Source: Mastacembelus armatus (taxonomy: Eukaryota > Chordata > Actinopteri > Synbranchiformes > Mastacembelidae). Taken from it: a stretch of 64,000 nt of DNA. Positions within the stretch are counted from its first letter, which is position 1; each line of letters opens with the position of its first letter. This document shows, piece after piece, positions 37,351 to 51,189 of this stretch. The translations under genes were made by a program, and so were the position numbers. The DNA lies in assembly GCF_900324485.2 (NCBI RefSeq), contig NC_046651.1, positions 9,330,605-9,394,604 on the forward strand, written 5' to 3'. Under the pieces are notes generated by a model, which searched no databases, was not told the origin of the DNA, and saw nothing but the letters and a program-made list of their open reading frames with translations.

Positions 37351-40300
37351 ATGTCTGCCCAAGCTCAAATGAGAGCTTTGCTCGACCAGCTGATGGGAAC
37401 AGCAAGGGACGGTGAGTCGCTGTAGCATGCTAGCCGAATTAGCTAGCTAGCCAAGATGGAGCCACTGCTGAGGTTGTGGCGGCGTGTGATGGACAGAGCT
37501 GCATGAATGGATGTGTTGCAGAGGGCTGTGCAAACACTGTAAGCTTAGATTAAACTGGCCTTTGCCGATTAAAGCCAGGATTTAATGTTTGCATCCATGG
37601 TGGCTACTTTTACTTCAACGTAAACAACACATTCAGTTTGGTTTTTGCCACTTTATCTGTTTGTTGTGAAGTTATCTTACGGACGCGTTACTGCTATAAC
37701 CATTTATTAAGCACTTTGTTTAATCCATTTGTGACCTTCCACTTTTTTCTTTTATGACCTTTCACTTTTTTTCATTTCGCACACTTATTCAATTCAATTC
37801 AATTCAATTTTATTTGTATAGCGCCAAATCACAATACAAATCATCTCAAGGCACTTTACAAAAACTAAAACTAAAAACCCAACAATTCCCTTATGAGCAA
37901 GCACTTGGCGACAATGGAGAGGAAAAAACTCCCTTATGTTTTAATTAAAATGTAGTAATTTATTAACCTAGGCTGTACTATATTTAGTTTTTTTTTTTAA
38001 ACTATCCCATATGAAATGACTAAATATTAAGTAAAATTACATGCATGTTTATGCAAAGACAAAAATTAAAATTATTAAAATAAAAAACATTAAGCCTTAT
38101 TCTATTGGTGATAGATTTAAGGCAGGACCAATCTTTTCAGTATTATATCGCATATGTTTATCATATGTTTTGTATGTATAATAGTGATTAGTGAACTGCA
38201 CCTCTTTAATAAATGTAAGGTTTAGTACAGTCTCACGGTATATACAGGTATGTCCAGTACAATCATAAATACAGATCACTGTTTTGTTTGCTTAATATTT
38301 AAATATTATTGGAATTTAGTTTCAAATTGTTTCTGTGACCCATAGTGAATCTGACATATGCAAATTAGATGAAAAAATATAATAATGTGGTTCTCCTGCT
38401 ACAACTTTAGTAACAGCTACCAGCCATTTGGATACAAACATTAAAAGTAATATGTGATTGTCATTGGCTGAAAACGGCAGTGTATTGCTGTCCTGCCCGT
38501 TTATAAATTTGACGTTCATCCTGACAGTTTATTTGAATAAAATTGCAGCCCTGTGGATGGTCTTTTAACAAGCTAAGTCGATCTGTATAGTAAGAGTGAA
38601 TTTATGTTGTGAGTTTGTGGGTGTATGTGTGATGAGATTGATAGCAAATTCTTCCCATACATTTGTTGCATACAAACTGAACAATTGTGGCCCCTTTATT
38701 TTATTCATTAAGGTTCAGTGTATCTTTGCCAGCCTACATCAATCTGCAAAGGAGTTGCAGAAAAGCCTCATGTTCATCGAGCCGTGAGTCACACATAATT
38801 TTTAAAGCTGTTATGATGAATATCCAAAAGTATCCAAATGTTTGCCTTCCGGAAGTTATTTTAGCCTTTTTTTAATCACACAAATGGGTAACTCTTCAGT
38901 GGCACTAGAATTACAATTTGGAGTAGTGTTATCAGCTTGAGCTAAAACGTCTGATCGCGCTGAATCCAAACGAACAGTTCTCAGTGTTCCATTAGACGTC
39001 TGTTTTCAGAAGGCAATTGTAGCAATCATCGAAACAAAACCTTTGCACACATCATTTACAATCTGACTTGTGTATGACTCCCAACTTCTTACTACAGGTA
39101 TGGGCAAGAAAACTGTTCCCATTTATACTTTTCTTCAGCGGGTTTAAAATTCTGCAGCTGAGGTCTTGAAGATGCAGAAGGGTACAGTATGTGGTGCAGA
39201 TCGCAGTGTGTATAAACACAATTTATTTCCTTGGATTACTTTTTGTATTTTTGTTTTCAGTTTTTCATATTTTGTAAAAGGCCTGGCTGGAACATTTGTC
39301 TGAATTGTTTACTTTTGTTATCACAGTCTGCGTAGTCCATTTCCAAATAATGTGGTGACGTGATAAAAACAAAAAGTAGTTTGCTAGATAACTGGAACAA
39401 CAGCTTTAAAGCCATTTTCAGTGTTGTGCCCTGACTAGCTTAATCCTTTGATGCTCCACATCTACACAAATCTATTAAGCCTTATCACAAGTTAAACATT
39501 TCCACATTTTTAGTTCTTGATTGGGTAAGGTAAGCATCATCAATAACACATTCATTCAGAGCCACATGGAACTAAATAATGAACGCAGTAAAGACAGTTT
39601 CTCTTTTACTGGTAAATATTATATTACATTAATGAAATATATAAAATAGGTTGACAATTCAAAATTTAACATTTGGTTTTCTCTCATTTAGCTGGGTGCA
39701 AAAATCTATATGCAGTTATTGTGACACATGTCTGCCCAATTAATGTTGTGTAATTAGATTAATATATATTAAAGCACTGGATACCTCGCCTCTGCTATCA
39801 AGTATGTGAGGTCTTTCTCACTGGTTGTATTTTGTACTGTTTCAGGGGATGAGACGCGGCAGAGGGTCAAGTTCACTGATGAGCGAGTCTGCAAAAGTCA
39901 TCTTCTCAACTGCTGTCCACATGACATCCTGTCTGGAACTGTAAGTAGGCTATGATTTAGGTCTGACCTAACAAAATGGTGCTAACATCTAGGTGTTTAA
40001 AGTTTTAAACAAAATTTAATTCTTTACAGAAGAGACTGTATTCTTGTCAGTAAAATACTGAACACAAAGAAATCTGCATATGTACTATCATCTAGTGTCA
40101 TGAATTATTCACTATTATTTATTTGTATTGAAGTTTGGGCGGTTTTGGTCATGTGTGTGTTTGTGTTTTGGTGGTAGCGTATGGACCTGGGAGAGTGCAC
40201 GAAGATCCATGATTTGGCACTTCGGGCAGATTATGAAATTGCCTCCAAAGAGAGAGATCTGTTCTTCGAGCTTGACGTAAGTGAAGCTTCTCTATAAGTA

Positions 40301-42628
40301 AGACGTGAAGATTGTAGAATTGTTAGTTATCAGAATGACTGGCGGTGTAGGGGGAGGGGTGCTTTACACGTGCTGTATAATTTTGCTTTGAGTATTGAGT
40401 ATTGAAGCCTACCTGTTTTGGCTACTTTAATAGCACATAGACAAAGTATACGCAGAGGCAACTATAAAGTAGAGCACTGAAAGCGTCCCCTCTGCCTTTT
40501 TGAGAATTGTCTATAATGCTCAGTCAGATGATTATTAAAAAAATCAACATAGCCCAGTGGGCTTATGAAAACATATCAACATCAAGTCTTATTTTTTTGT
40601 TTGGTTTTCTGTTAATACATTTTTCTCACTTCCGAAGGCGGTGGATCACCTGGAGTCATTCATTGCTGACTGCGACCGGAGGACAGAACTAGCCAAGAAA
40701 CGCCTGGCTGAGACCCAAGAAGAGATCAGTGCGGAGGTGGCAGCAAAGGTAAGTCATAAAATATTTTTAGTCCCACTGTGTGAAGTGTCTCTCAAATTTT
40801 TATGCACCATTCAGTTTGCTAGATTAAAGATGTGAATTGTGTTGCTTCGTTTGTATTACAGGCAGAAAAGGTTCATGAGCTGAATGAAGAAATAGGAAAG
40901 CTCCTGGCCAAGGCGGAGCAGCTCGGAGCTGAGGGCAACGTTGACGAGGCCCAGAAAGTGCTACAGGAAGTGGAGAAGGTCCGCACTCGGAAGAAGGATG
41001 CAGAGGTGAGGCAGGAGCACTTGGGAATTGCTTCAGTTTAGTGCAGTTCAGTGTGGTGTTTAGGTTTGTATTGATACGTCATCTTCCCATGCTTTAATGC
41101 CTCGGTTTTGGATCTCCTCAGGAAGAGTACAGAAACTCGATGCCTGCCTCCAGTTTCCAGCAGCAGAAGCTTCGGGTGTGCGAGGTGTGTTCTGCTTACC
41201 TGGGCCTCCATGACAATGACCGTCGTTTGGCCGACCATTTTGGTGGGAAGCTTCACCTGGGCTTCATCCAGATCAGAGAGAAACTGGACCAACTAAAGGT
41301 ATGGAACATCTCACTTCACCATGTGGACTTCAAACCCATTACTACAAAAATCCTACTTGAATTAAAAGAATATCTGGAAGAGACCATGGGCTGATTATTA
41401 CAAAACATACAGAAAGAAAACATGGTCTGGATAAAGGTGGGTTTATGTCTAAGTAGGTACTGTGTTTTTATTCTGCTCAGAAAACTGTGGTCGACAAACA
41501 GGAGAAAAGGAACCAGGAGCGCTTAAAGAGACGAGAAGAGAGGGAGAAAGAAGAAAGGATGAGGAAAAGGTGAGTAAAAACATTTCAAATCTTAACAGTC
41601 GTGTAGTTACATAGATAGATAGATACTTTTTTCATCCCCCCATGGGGGAAATTCAGAATGAGTTTTTTTTATTTATTTGTTGTATCAAATGTATTTTTGG
41701 CTGTTCAAACTTATGGTTTTGCCACGTTCTTATTTTATAGGACCAGATCACGAAGCAGAGAGCATAGAAGGTAAGGATGACACCTCTTCTATCTCATCTT
41801 TGTAGACTATCATATTATTTTAAATTAGTGTTGTTCTGCGAGATTCATTATAAACTTAAGAGTTCTCTTTTTTTCTTTTTTCAGGTCTCGTTCTCGTGAC
41901 CGTAGGAGGAAGCGCTCACGCTCCTCATCACGAGACAAGCGTCGCACACGCTCTCGCTCCAGGGAGAGGAGGAGGCGACATCGCAGCCGGTCCCGCTCCC
42001 GCAGCCGCGGCCACCGTCACAGCCATGAGCAGAGCTCCAGACACAAGTAATTACACAACAAATGTCCACAGAATTTTCCTTTAGTTTGTTTTACCTAAGG
42101 TCAACATAGAAAATCTGCTGTCCTGCTATATTCAGACAATTAAAAATCTGAAATGTGACAATTTGATTCTTGCTAAAACTTCATAATAAACTGCCATTTC
42201 ATATTAGACTTCATCACTCAACACTCAGTCTCACATGTGATATAAATAAAAATCAATTAAATAATTGGAATATGGTAGTATTTATTTTTTGGCCAAAACC
42301 TTCCAAGTGTATTGGCTTCCTTTAGAATATTTCACATGTATCTTGTTAGGAATTTAAAATGAAACCCCCTTGAGACTGATCTGACCCTGAGGATCTTCAT
42401 CCCATTGCAGCGTGCACATCAGTTGTCTACACTTCCTCCTGTGTTGTATTCATTATCTGAATCTCTTGGCTGGTCTTGTCACCCAGGTCATCCAGGGACC
42501 GGGAACGCTCATCCAGGGACCGTGAGCGTGCGTCCAGAGACAGGTCACGGGATCGAGACAGGAGAGACGGTATGAATGGCAGGTCGGACTCCCGCCGGGC
42601 AGATGACAGGGACATGGGAGACCTTTGA
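37351..42628 (+). CDS. luc7l: LUC7-like U1 snRNP-associated splicing factor
   Basis: Ten coding exons: 37351-37411, 39846-39940, 40178-40276, 40638-40748, 40862-41005, 41122-41298, 41481-41569, 41741-41770, 41885-42046, 42487-42628; continuous phase, 369 residues (human 371). The start MSAQAQMRALLDQLMGTARDG is the conserved LUC7 start. The first zinc finger (CCCH type, VCKSHLLNCCPHDIL to CTKIHD) and the second (C2H2 type, CEVCSAYLGLHDND to HFGGKLHLGF) are intact; an alpha-helical coiled coil (AKKRLAETQEEISAEVAAK and onward) lies between them. The C-terminus is an RS domain rich in SR/RD/RE, including repeated SSRDRER units. LUC7 proteins join U1 snRNP and influence 5' splice-site choice in the nucleus. 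The 30-base exon at 41741 keeps phase 2 at both ends. Confidence 0.97.
37781..37935 (+). mobile_element. Teleost interspersed repeat fragment in a LUC7L intron
   Basis: It begins with four ATTCA units and 'attttatttgtatagcgcc', then 'cactttacaaaaact' and 'gagcaagcacttggcgac' and 'ggaaaaaactcccttat'. I recognise this order from a repeat that is very common in fish genomes. No reading frame is present and I cannot assign it firmly to a class. Confidence 0.6.
41606..41660 (+). repeat. GATA units plus a dispersed element tail
   Basis: Three GATA units run into a tail-like block with C-rich and G-rich arms around 'catgggggaaattcag'. A similar block follows the LINE fragment at about 61887-61925, so both are likely tails of related dispersed elements. 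Confidence 0.5.
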
Positions 42629-43660
42629 AATCCATCCACCATTATCCTACAGCCTCCTACTGTCTTTCTCACCTGTCTGTTCAATTATAATAACCCAATG
42701 TTACACACAGTCCTTGCCTTGACCCCTTTGTTTCCTGTCTCCTGTCTTTGCTTTAACCGTAAATGCAGCTGACCCAGAGTGTACACATACCCACATACTG
42801 TATGGAGTAAATTTTCTAGCATCCAGATATATTGGATTCTCTTTGGATGGGGGGGTTAGTTCTTGATCAGTAGCAGACAGCATTGTAATACCCACGTCTG
42901 TAATTCAATGGACATCTGTATTCAACACATACTGTGTCTTGTTATAAACTGCCCTGCACTAATTCCAACAGAACAAGCAAACAAAGTAATGGTTTCCTGG
43001 ACTGATGCATAAAATCAAGCTGATTCATATTCTTTTATTATTAAGTGGTGGTCTTTTGATACAGAATCTCTGTAAATATGTTTTTGGATGGACTGACTCG
43101 TCATGGTCTGAACACCCTCGTACTTTCAACTCTTCCTCCTGCTTGAGTGCGGTTATTGAATGTCTGTCCTCATAGTTTGCTGAAGCCCAGTCAGAGTGTT
43201 AGGAGCTCAGTTCAAAACCTGAAGGTTTTAAAGTTGCTAGTTTTAGTATCAACCTTGTGTGTCCCAGTTCTACTAAATCATTTTTATTTGATGTTGCCAC
43301 CAGTGAAGGGAATCTGTTGGGTTGAGTTTGGTCAGTTTAAGTAAATGCTTGTTTAGACTTGGAACGGTGGCAAGTCTTTTAAATTAGTTTTTGTCTTGGT
43401 TTCTTTAATTTAAAACAATGAATATAAATGGTAACTTCAGAGTTAGTGTTGGCATGTGAAATAGTAGATTCCAAAATGATACAATGGACTGTACACACCT
43501 TTTATTAGTCACAATTCTGGCCCAAATTGGACAAATTCCTTCGAATAGGTTTATAATGGATACAGTACTTTTCCTCATGTGTGAAGTCATCTGTTTATGT
43601 TCTGCTGGAAATCTTACTTTAAAGTCTCAATTAAAAAAGCTTCCAATGATTTTATTTGTA
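42629..43660 (+). other. luc7l: 3' UTR of LUC7L with poly(A) signal
   Basis: No coding exon is seen. ATTAAA at 43630-43635 is the likely signal. The opposite-strand gene EPS8L1 has a candidate ATTAAA at 43704-43709, so the two ends probably meet within about 100 bases. Confidence 0.5.
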
Positions 43661-44038
43661 CGTGTTGACCTTCGGTGTCGAGGTGTAGTCATTGTCAAGC
43701 CGCTTTAATCAGATTTCAATTATTACAAGTATTTTACAAAGATAAATACGTGTCATTTAAGTTAGTCTTTACATACTAGGCAGAAATGAGATGGGTAAGA
43801 GAACATTTACATTAAGGCTACATTGCAAATGGTGTACCTTAATGTTAACGTTGAACATGCACAGCACCGGTTCGCATTAAAAGCCTCAATTTCTGATCTG
43901 TCGAACACTTTGGTTTTAAGGTAAAGATGTCAGAGTTCATAGAAAAATGTCTGATGGTCAAGTCACTGTCACTTTTGTTCTCTAGTAAATGTAACTAATG
44001 TACGTGACAGCAGTAGAAGAAGAACTCAGCGCCCCTGC

Positions 44039-47000
44039 TCACAATGTGCTGCTCTCCACTTTCACATCGACCTTCATTTTCTGTTTCTCCATGATTGTCT
44101 CCAACTCTGTTGCCCTTTTGGCGTCCTGTAGAAAAGAATTAGGACAAGTGAAGCTGAGGGTGTCCATGTTTTAATCAGTAGATTAAAAGACGTAGGCGTT
44201 GCAGAGATAGGTTTTAATGTTTATGTTGGTGTGAAGAGAGGCCTTGGCAGTTAACAATTTATGACACAAGTACATAATTTAACCTGCAGCTTTCAAATGA
44301 CAAACTAGTTCACTGAATACAGTTTTATTCCTCGAAATGAATACTGGACTTTTAACTACCGATCAGTTATTCAGCTGTACTGTACTTTTGTGCTTACTCA
44401 AAGATTTTATTATTGATAAACCTGCATTAAAAAAAGGAAAGCAAAAGAGAAATCAGGCTCATCTTGATAAGTAACAGTTTAACTTAAATTTACCTCCAGC
44501 AGTGCTTTCTGCACAGTGAGCTGACTGTACACTCTGGCGCCCTCATCTGGAATCACAGCTCGTAGCTCGTCCTTGTTGAGGGAGAAGAGCTGGGCGCCTG
44601 TCAGCACTCCCAAACATGCCACCGTCCTGAGGGACACAAAACACTGAGGACTCTGCTGGAGCTGCTACACTACAGACTTTCCAACCGTGTAACCTTTGCA
44701 TGTTGGTAACCCTGTGCACTGATACACAAGAGCTAACTTCCATTTAAATTAATGTTAATTGGTGATTGCCATTTATCTGGACCTCTTCGTGAATGCGTAA
44801 GCAAAGTGGCAGCAGGATGTGATTCAACAGTGTCAGCCTGAAGGTGTGATTTACTCACGGTTCACTGAAGCCTTTCCCTCTGAGCCATTCAGCCACTTCC
44901 TCTGGAGGAGAGTGATAGTCCAGAGGGGCTGATGTGTCTGAGGAACGAGGGATGACCAGAGGTTTGTTCAGACTGGCCTTTCCATTAGTCAGCCTCTGGA
45001 GCAGCTCGTCATTCACCAACATCACTGAAAACATGGATGATGGGGTTTTTTTATTAAACTTACTGTACTGCAACATTTTTGGCCATAAATATAACAGGCC
45101 ACAAGCGATATGCTTTTATTTACAGATCTATAAAGTGCTCTGAACATTTGAACTTAAACATTACAAGTCAATGACAATTGGACAAACTCTTGAGTAAGAT
45201 TGTGTCACATGCTCAAAAGATCCAGAATGGCTAATAAATGAACCTTGTGTTCGTTTAAGATTTTCTCAGCTGTTTTTATTTAGTTTGAGCCCTTGAGAAA
45301 CATTATCTGCTCCCTGTACTCAAGCCACCTTATGAAGGGATTAATGCTACACACCCAGGCATCCCACAGTTTGGTACCTTTATCTGCGTCCTCTGCAGCT
45401 GGCATATGTTGGCTGTATGCTGGTAAACTCACTGGGCGCTTGGAAGTGTGCGCAGGGGCCTGGGGCAGATTAGGAGGGCTGGGTGGGACTACTGACATTG
45501 TCTTGGCGAGTGGAGGCGGGGCGGGAATCTGCTGGAATGTAAAGTGGAGAGAATCTAATACTGGAATTCACTCAGGTATGAAGAGGTGAGAGCATACCTC
45601 TGTTCTTGCATGATTCACGTGTGTGTGCGCGGGCGTGTCTGTGTCTTACACTGGCAGGAGGTTTGGTGACGACGGGGCTGTCTATGTGAGCCACGGGCTC
45701 CAGGATATTGAAGGGGACAAATCCAACCTGGCTGAACCGATTCCGGCACTTCCACCAACGCTTGGAGGATTCAATCACCTGTTAGACAGAGGACTTACTG
45801 TCAACACAGCACACCCATGCGTGCATCATCAGCAAATGAATACAGTATGAATACAATATGATGTTGTTGCTATTGGGCAACACAAACACATTAACTGTAT
45901 AATGTATGATGTAATTAAACATGAATTCCTTCACTTTGTTACCTCCAGTGTCTCCCCATGCTGCACTGAAAGCTCGCTGTTGTTTCTGGCTATGAAGTCG
46001 TAGCTGCAGATATAGAGTCTCTCCGCCTCAGGTGGTCGTGCGCTGCCTTCTCTGAGAGGACAGGAGGCAGGTGGTGTTATCACTGAGTCAGGGTAAGCAC
46101 GACCTAATGTTCTGCTTTTTGAAAGTGACTTACGTTTCAGCACTGACGCGCATATCAGCTGGACCGACCGGCTGTTGCTGCTGTGGGTGAAAACAACGTG
46201 GACTTAGATGAATGTGGAAAGGACGCACAGACGCCGGTATAAACAGGTAAGCCATCATACACAGGGATGGGTGAGGTTGACAAAATAGGGCTCAAACATT
46301 TGAGAAACACCTGCACTGCTTATACAGCAAGAACTTTCACAGCGTGTGAGCTTTCCAAGGAACAGTTAGGCATCTAGCCAAGAGGGTAGAGATGACTCAA
46401 GTTATTTTCCTCAACCCGATGCTTGAACTTCAAGTGCACTCATCAGCAAAACAAGCCTTACTTCTAGCAGCAGGAATACTGTTAATCATAATGTGCAAAA
46501 CATAAGCTCGAGCTGAAGTTTGAATTTACTGCCACTTTCAAAACAGCCCATAGCTCATATAACAATAAATTCGTAGAATAGTAGGCTATTTGCCTTTTAT
46601 ACATTATTGCTTGTCTTGTGTTTAATCCCTGTTATAGTTTTACACACTTATGTTTTCAGTGCTTCTTTTAACAAACAGTCAAGAAAGCGTCAAGCCCAAA
46701 TCATGTGCAGGTATTGTGTACGTCATGCTTTACTTGGAGGGCTTCTTGTTTGTGCTGTGACTCGACTGGATCCTCCCAAACCTGCCCGTTTGCCCTCGAG
46801 GCTTCCGGCTTCCAACCGTCCAAGAACACAGGGGTGTACGGAGCTATATGCTCTCTGAGCTGAGACCTGACAGAGCACAAAGATTTGTGAAGTGCAATAA
46901 GTGCGAGATTTTTTTCGGTATTAAGAAGCTCCTTAAAATCAAAATGCAAGTGTGGTCAGTGAAGAATCTCCATCATATCACAGCTAAACAGATATTTGAG

Positions 47001-50000
47001 ATATTGTTGAGGAAAATGAATCTAATTATCTGATGGGATACGTTTAAAAAAATGCCTTAATTAAACCAAGAAATGTGCAACTTTTTCATGACCAGAGTAA
47101 AATAGGGATCTCATCAGAAGCCAGGCAAAATAAAGTGAAGTAGGATTATTACTAGTGATATTTTGTATCACTAGTGCCTGTTGGTACTGACCGTGGGAGC
47201 GTCCAGTTAGGACCCAGCGATGTCCACAGCTGCCTCTCTCCCTCATTCAGGTTTTGTTGTAGCAGGGAAACAGCAGAGCTGGTCAGGGCAGGGCTGGACA
47301 CTGAGGCTCCGAGACCTGGTCCCCCCGTTGTTTTCACCATCTGTACACACCCAGATACGACAGAGCCCATGTTCATCCTTTCAGACTGCACACAGCTCTG
47401 ATATTCACAGCATCCAACGGTCACTGGAGCTGATTTTGAGTGTGTACATCAGTATCAGGCATTGGTTGATGAATTTGCACAGGCAGGCAGAACTTAACTT
47501 TGTTTTTCTTTTAGAGCACAGACAATCAAAAGTACGGATACACAAAAGCCAAACGAATGTGACCACATAGACCAATGCAAACATGCAAACACACAAGGAG
47601 CAGTGACATACACAATCCCAGAGATATGAGGCTGTGTGTTTCCATTCAGGTGTGCCTGTGTACACAAATCAAACACACCCATTCCACCCTTTGATTCTCT
47701 TTTGGACTGATTCATACCTGAACAGAAAAATTCAGGCACAGGCCTTTAATGTTATATCAAACAGACACACCTAGCTCCCAGTTTTCCACCTAGACATGCC
47801 ATATATAATGATACACACTCATATCAATTTAGTTTAAATATTGGCATTTCATTAGAGGGCAATATTAAGACTGAGGGTATGTTATGGACATGTCTTTGAT
47901 GAAAGGTAAATGTTATTAGAGCTTATATTTTTTGTTTGTATGTTTCTAAATCAGCATTCAGCAGAATAAAGTCTTTCTGGAAGGAGCTGTTTTTTTTTTT
48001 ACAATACACTAAGTGCAGAGACAAGCTCAAATCTAAACCAAATGTGTTGAATACACACACCTGCCGCAAAAACAAGGTCAAACTAATTCTGCTTTGAGTC
48101 TCAGTCGTGGTTATCACACAGGGAGTTGCCCTGAGTAAACTTGAAGTTTCTGGCAACACTACTCAAGTACACTAAACGGCTTTTCATTATTTTGACATGA
48201 CACACACTCTTTTTTTTTTTTTTTTTGTTAGGTCGTGTTCAGTGCCAGTTCAGGGACAAATATACTATCTATATCATGGCTATTCACCTTTATCCTCCAG
48301 CCCAACATCATAAACAATGTGTTATGTGTCTACATTATTATTTTAAGCTGTTCATCATGTCCTAACCCTGCTTTTTTTTTCCATCTGTGTTGCTGTAAAA
48401 GACGAAGCCTTGTGTTTACATCAATAGCAACAACAGGTGTTGTCCTCATGCCCGGTGGACGTAGAGATTATAACACCGACTCACCATATCCAGTGGTTTG
48501 AATACATGGTGGACGAGCTCCTCTGATGAGGGGTTGGTGATGGCTGATTTCAGACGGGCCTGTGAGGAAATAGTTTTTTTTTATAAAGAAACACAGTAAG
48601 GCGAACCAGAATACTGTAATATGACCTGGCTGAATGCACACCAGCAGGCTGAAGCTATATTTGAACTTCTGGAAGATATCGATGAATTCCTCCTCTGGTG
48701 GGGGTCGGGCCTTTGCAGCAAGTAAATCATCTGTTGTTTAGAATGATACACAAAATACAACAGCGTTAACATGACACACAGCTGTTTTATTTCAATGGGG
48801 ATATATATATATATATATCCATATATATATACTATAGTATATATACTATATCCTGTCTTTTTACCTTCAGCGCTTTGCTTTTTACTTCTCTTCTTTTTCT
48901 TCTGGTTCAGCACCATCGCAGCCTCTGCCGTCTGCTGCAGCTTGGCCATGAAGGTCTCAATATCGTCGAAGCAGTGATTGAGGATCGCCTGAGGAAGGGA
49001 GAACCAGTTTGTTATGCTGTGATCAGATGTGACTGTAAAGGTGCAAAGTCGATGAGGAGGCGTACCACTTCTCTCTCTGCTCGCAGGAAAGTGATATCAG
49101 GCCCGCTGTTCACAGTGTTTGCTGCTGTAAGGGGGGAGAGGAGAGGTTTCAGTTCATTCACTCCAATTCATGAGTCTGATCTCAACTGCCCACTTTCACC
49201 CTTGAAACTGACCCCTCCTTCCAAACACTAACAGACAAAGCCGTCTCTGTGCTCCTGAGCCTCTCACTTTAAATACCTAACTGTGCCTCACTATTTAGTT
49301 TCCCTCAAAGAGTTTTATAGTCATTTCCAGACATTCATGTGAAGAGAAAGTCTTTTCTCTTACCTCTGGGCCCGGGGTAAGGTGGAGGGTTGGCTGGTGG
49401 GGCATTTGGTGCATGTGCGACAGGGAGACCTGGGATTTCGTGATGGTTGATCATCTTTCCCCTGGTTTGAGGAAGCCTGAAGGATGAGAGGACAGTGTCA
49501 AACCCTCTCACAGTATTAACATCCCAATAGTCTGCTGCTCACCCAACACCATCCCAAAAAAAAAAAACATTCAGTGAAGGCTTAAAGAAGATTTTGACTG
49601 TTGGACAGGCTCGTCCTCATTCTAAGAGTCTTGAATGGATGTGACTAGTTATAAAAGGGGAATCAGAGAATCCAGCCAAACAACACAGTCCTCTCTCAAT
49701 AGACATAAGATAGTGTCTCTGAAATTCAACCCAGCAGCCCTTATTCCGCTGGTAAAATACAGTAAACAGAAAAAAAACAGACTGTGCATACTCACGGCTA
49801 CGCCCTATACAACAATCATCAATCTAAATTCTCCTTTAAACAAATGACATAACGTCAAACCCTACAGTTTGCTGTAGGTCAAAATATCTGTGTACTTGCC
49901 TACTCTTGTCCAAGCTACAGAACAAGCTACTAGTTCAAGAGACTTTACTGTCATTTTATTGAATCAGCAACTAAACACAAAAATCCAAGCCATCTGTCCA

Positions 50001-51189
50001 TCTTACCACAGGTGTCTATCCTTCACGCCCCTTAAAGAGAAATATTTCAGAGCAGGTATTCCGTTCAAGCTCTGGGCTGCTACTCCACCACCGTCATCTC
50101 TCCTCTGTCCTCTCTGCTCTCTGTCACAATGGTCTTGTTATCTCTGTCACACCTTCATAAGTTATGCAGAAACCGGTAAAACAAGTTGCTCTCTCAGCTG
50201 TTTATACTGTCCTTTCTCAGACAGGTGGATGGTGACACCAGGCTGCTTTGATTCAGTGGCAAAATGAGACATAATGGAAGTAAAAGAGGAAGAAAGCAAG
50301 TATTTTAATGGGGGATGGAGCTGAATATCATCTATTATTTGTGTGTCTTCTGTTTGTTTGCTATTATTTGAATGTTACCCAGCGGGCTTTTATATCATAT
50401 GAATGCAGATGTTCACTTTCTTTCATTAAAAACATAGAACATGGAAAACGGACACTATAGTGAACCAACATCAACTCAGTGGCTTTCAGTTTTCAAGCCT
50501 TCATAAAAACCACTTTGATGTTTTTGTGAACTTGTGACCATGACATTCAGTACCTGAAGGTATCAGGGAGCTTCTCGCTCTGGCTGGTGGAGGAGGCCGA
50601 AACCATGTGTGTTATTTCGTCACAGATCTTTTCTGCCTGAAAGATTACGAATATAGAAGTGGCATCACTTGTAAAACCTGAATGTGGCTGACGATTCAAA
50701 CTGACACACTGAGTCAGGCAGGACGAACTGGGAAGCAAGTGATATTACTCACCCTCACAGCCTCACAGTTGAAGAAGTGAATGTCTGGCTTTTTCTTATC
50801 TGCAATCTGGCAGATTAACATGAGGAGGGATGGGAAGTGTTTTTCAGTATTAATGGCACTGCAGCGGTAGATGGACTTAAAAGTGTAGTTCTCCAGTTCA
50901 TCCTGCAGGGATAGATGGGTTACTATGCAAGCAAATATGAATGAAATTTCTCAGTCAAGCACATGAAAACCTGTTCTTTATCCATCGCTCTCCATCTACA
51001 GCCCTGATGACCGTCATTATCTGTTCTCACCTGGCTCTGAATGTCCCGTAAACAAATGGCCTCGGCGCCAACGTCCAGGAACATCTGTTGACTCCACAGT
51101 TTTTTGTTTGCAGCCAGGAAGGAGAGACGTGACTGGGCTTCCTCCACGCTCTGCACATCCCCGTCCTGGAGTGAGAACGTCAGCAGATG
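44039..51189 (-). CDS. eps8l1: EPS8-like protein 1, start exon not found
   Basis: Seventeen coding exons on the minus strand: 51031-51189, 50753-50902, 50554-50636, 49364-49476, 49066-49124, 48865-48988, 48642-48730, 48485-48559, 47192-47340, 46734-46866, 46134-46180, 45943-46051, 45650-45778, 45378-45531, 44859-45024, 44494-44626, 44039-44125; 652 residues (human EPS8L1 723). Order: PTB domain (from HLLTFSL), a linker with [19 protein letters not shown], a helical middle ([17 protein letters not shown]), an SH3 domain ([17 protein letters not shown] to [20 protein letters not shown]), a proline-rich linker, and the SAM-like C-terminal effector region (WLRGKGFS to [16 protein letters not shown]). 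EPS8 proteins link receptor signalling to RAC and actin. The C-terminal [13 protein letters not shown] and DPVESQHK resemble EPS8L1 more than its paralogues. The PTB start is phase 0, so an upstream exon with the start codon must exist. Confidence 0.93.
48800..48852. repeat. (AT)n tract with a 22-base palindrome
   Basis: Alternating AT bases contain a perfect palindrome at 48824-48845 centred on CTATAG. It lies in an EPS8L1 intron of 134 bases, 13 bases before the next exon on the minus strand. Confidence 0.85.

Noticed and set aside
47405-47739. Minus-strand frames of 81-86 codons in an EPS8L1 intron
   Set aside because: They are Cys/Val-rich chance frames without splice borders or homology.
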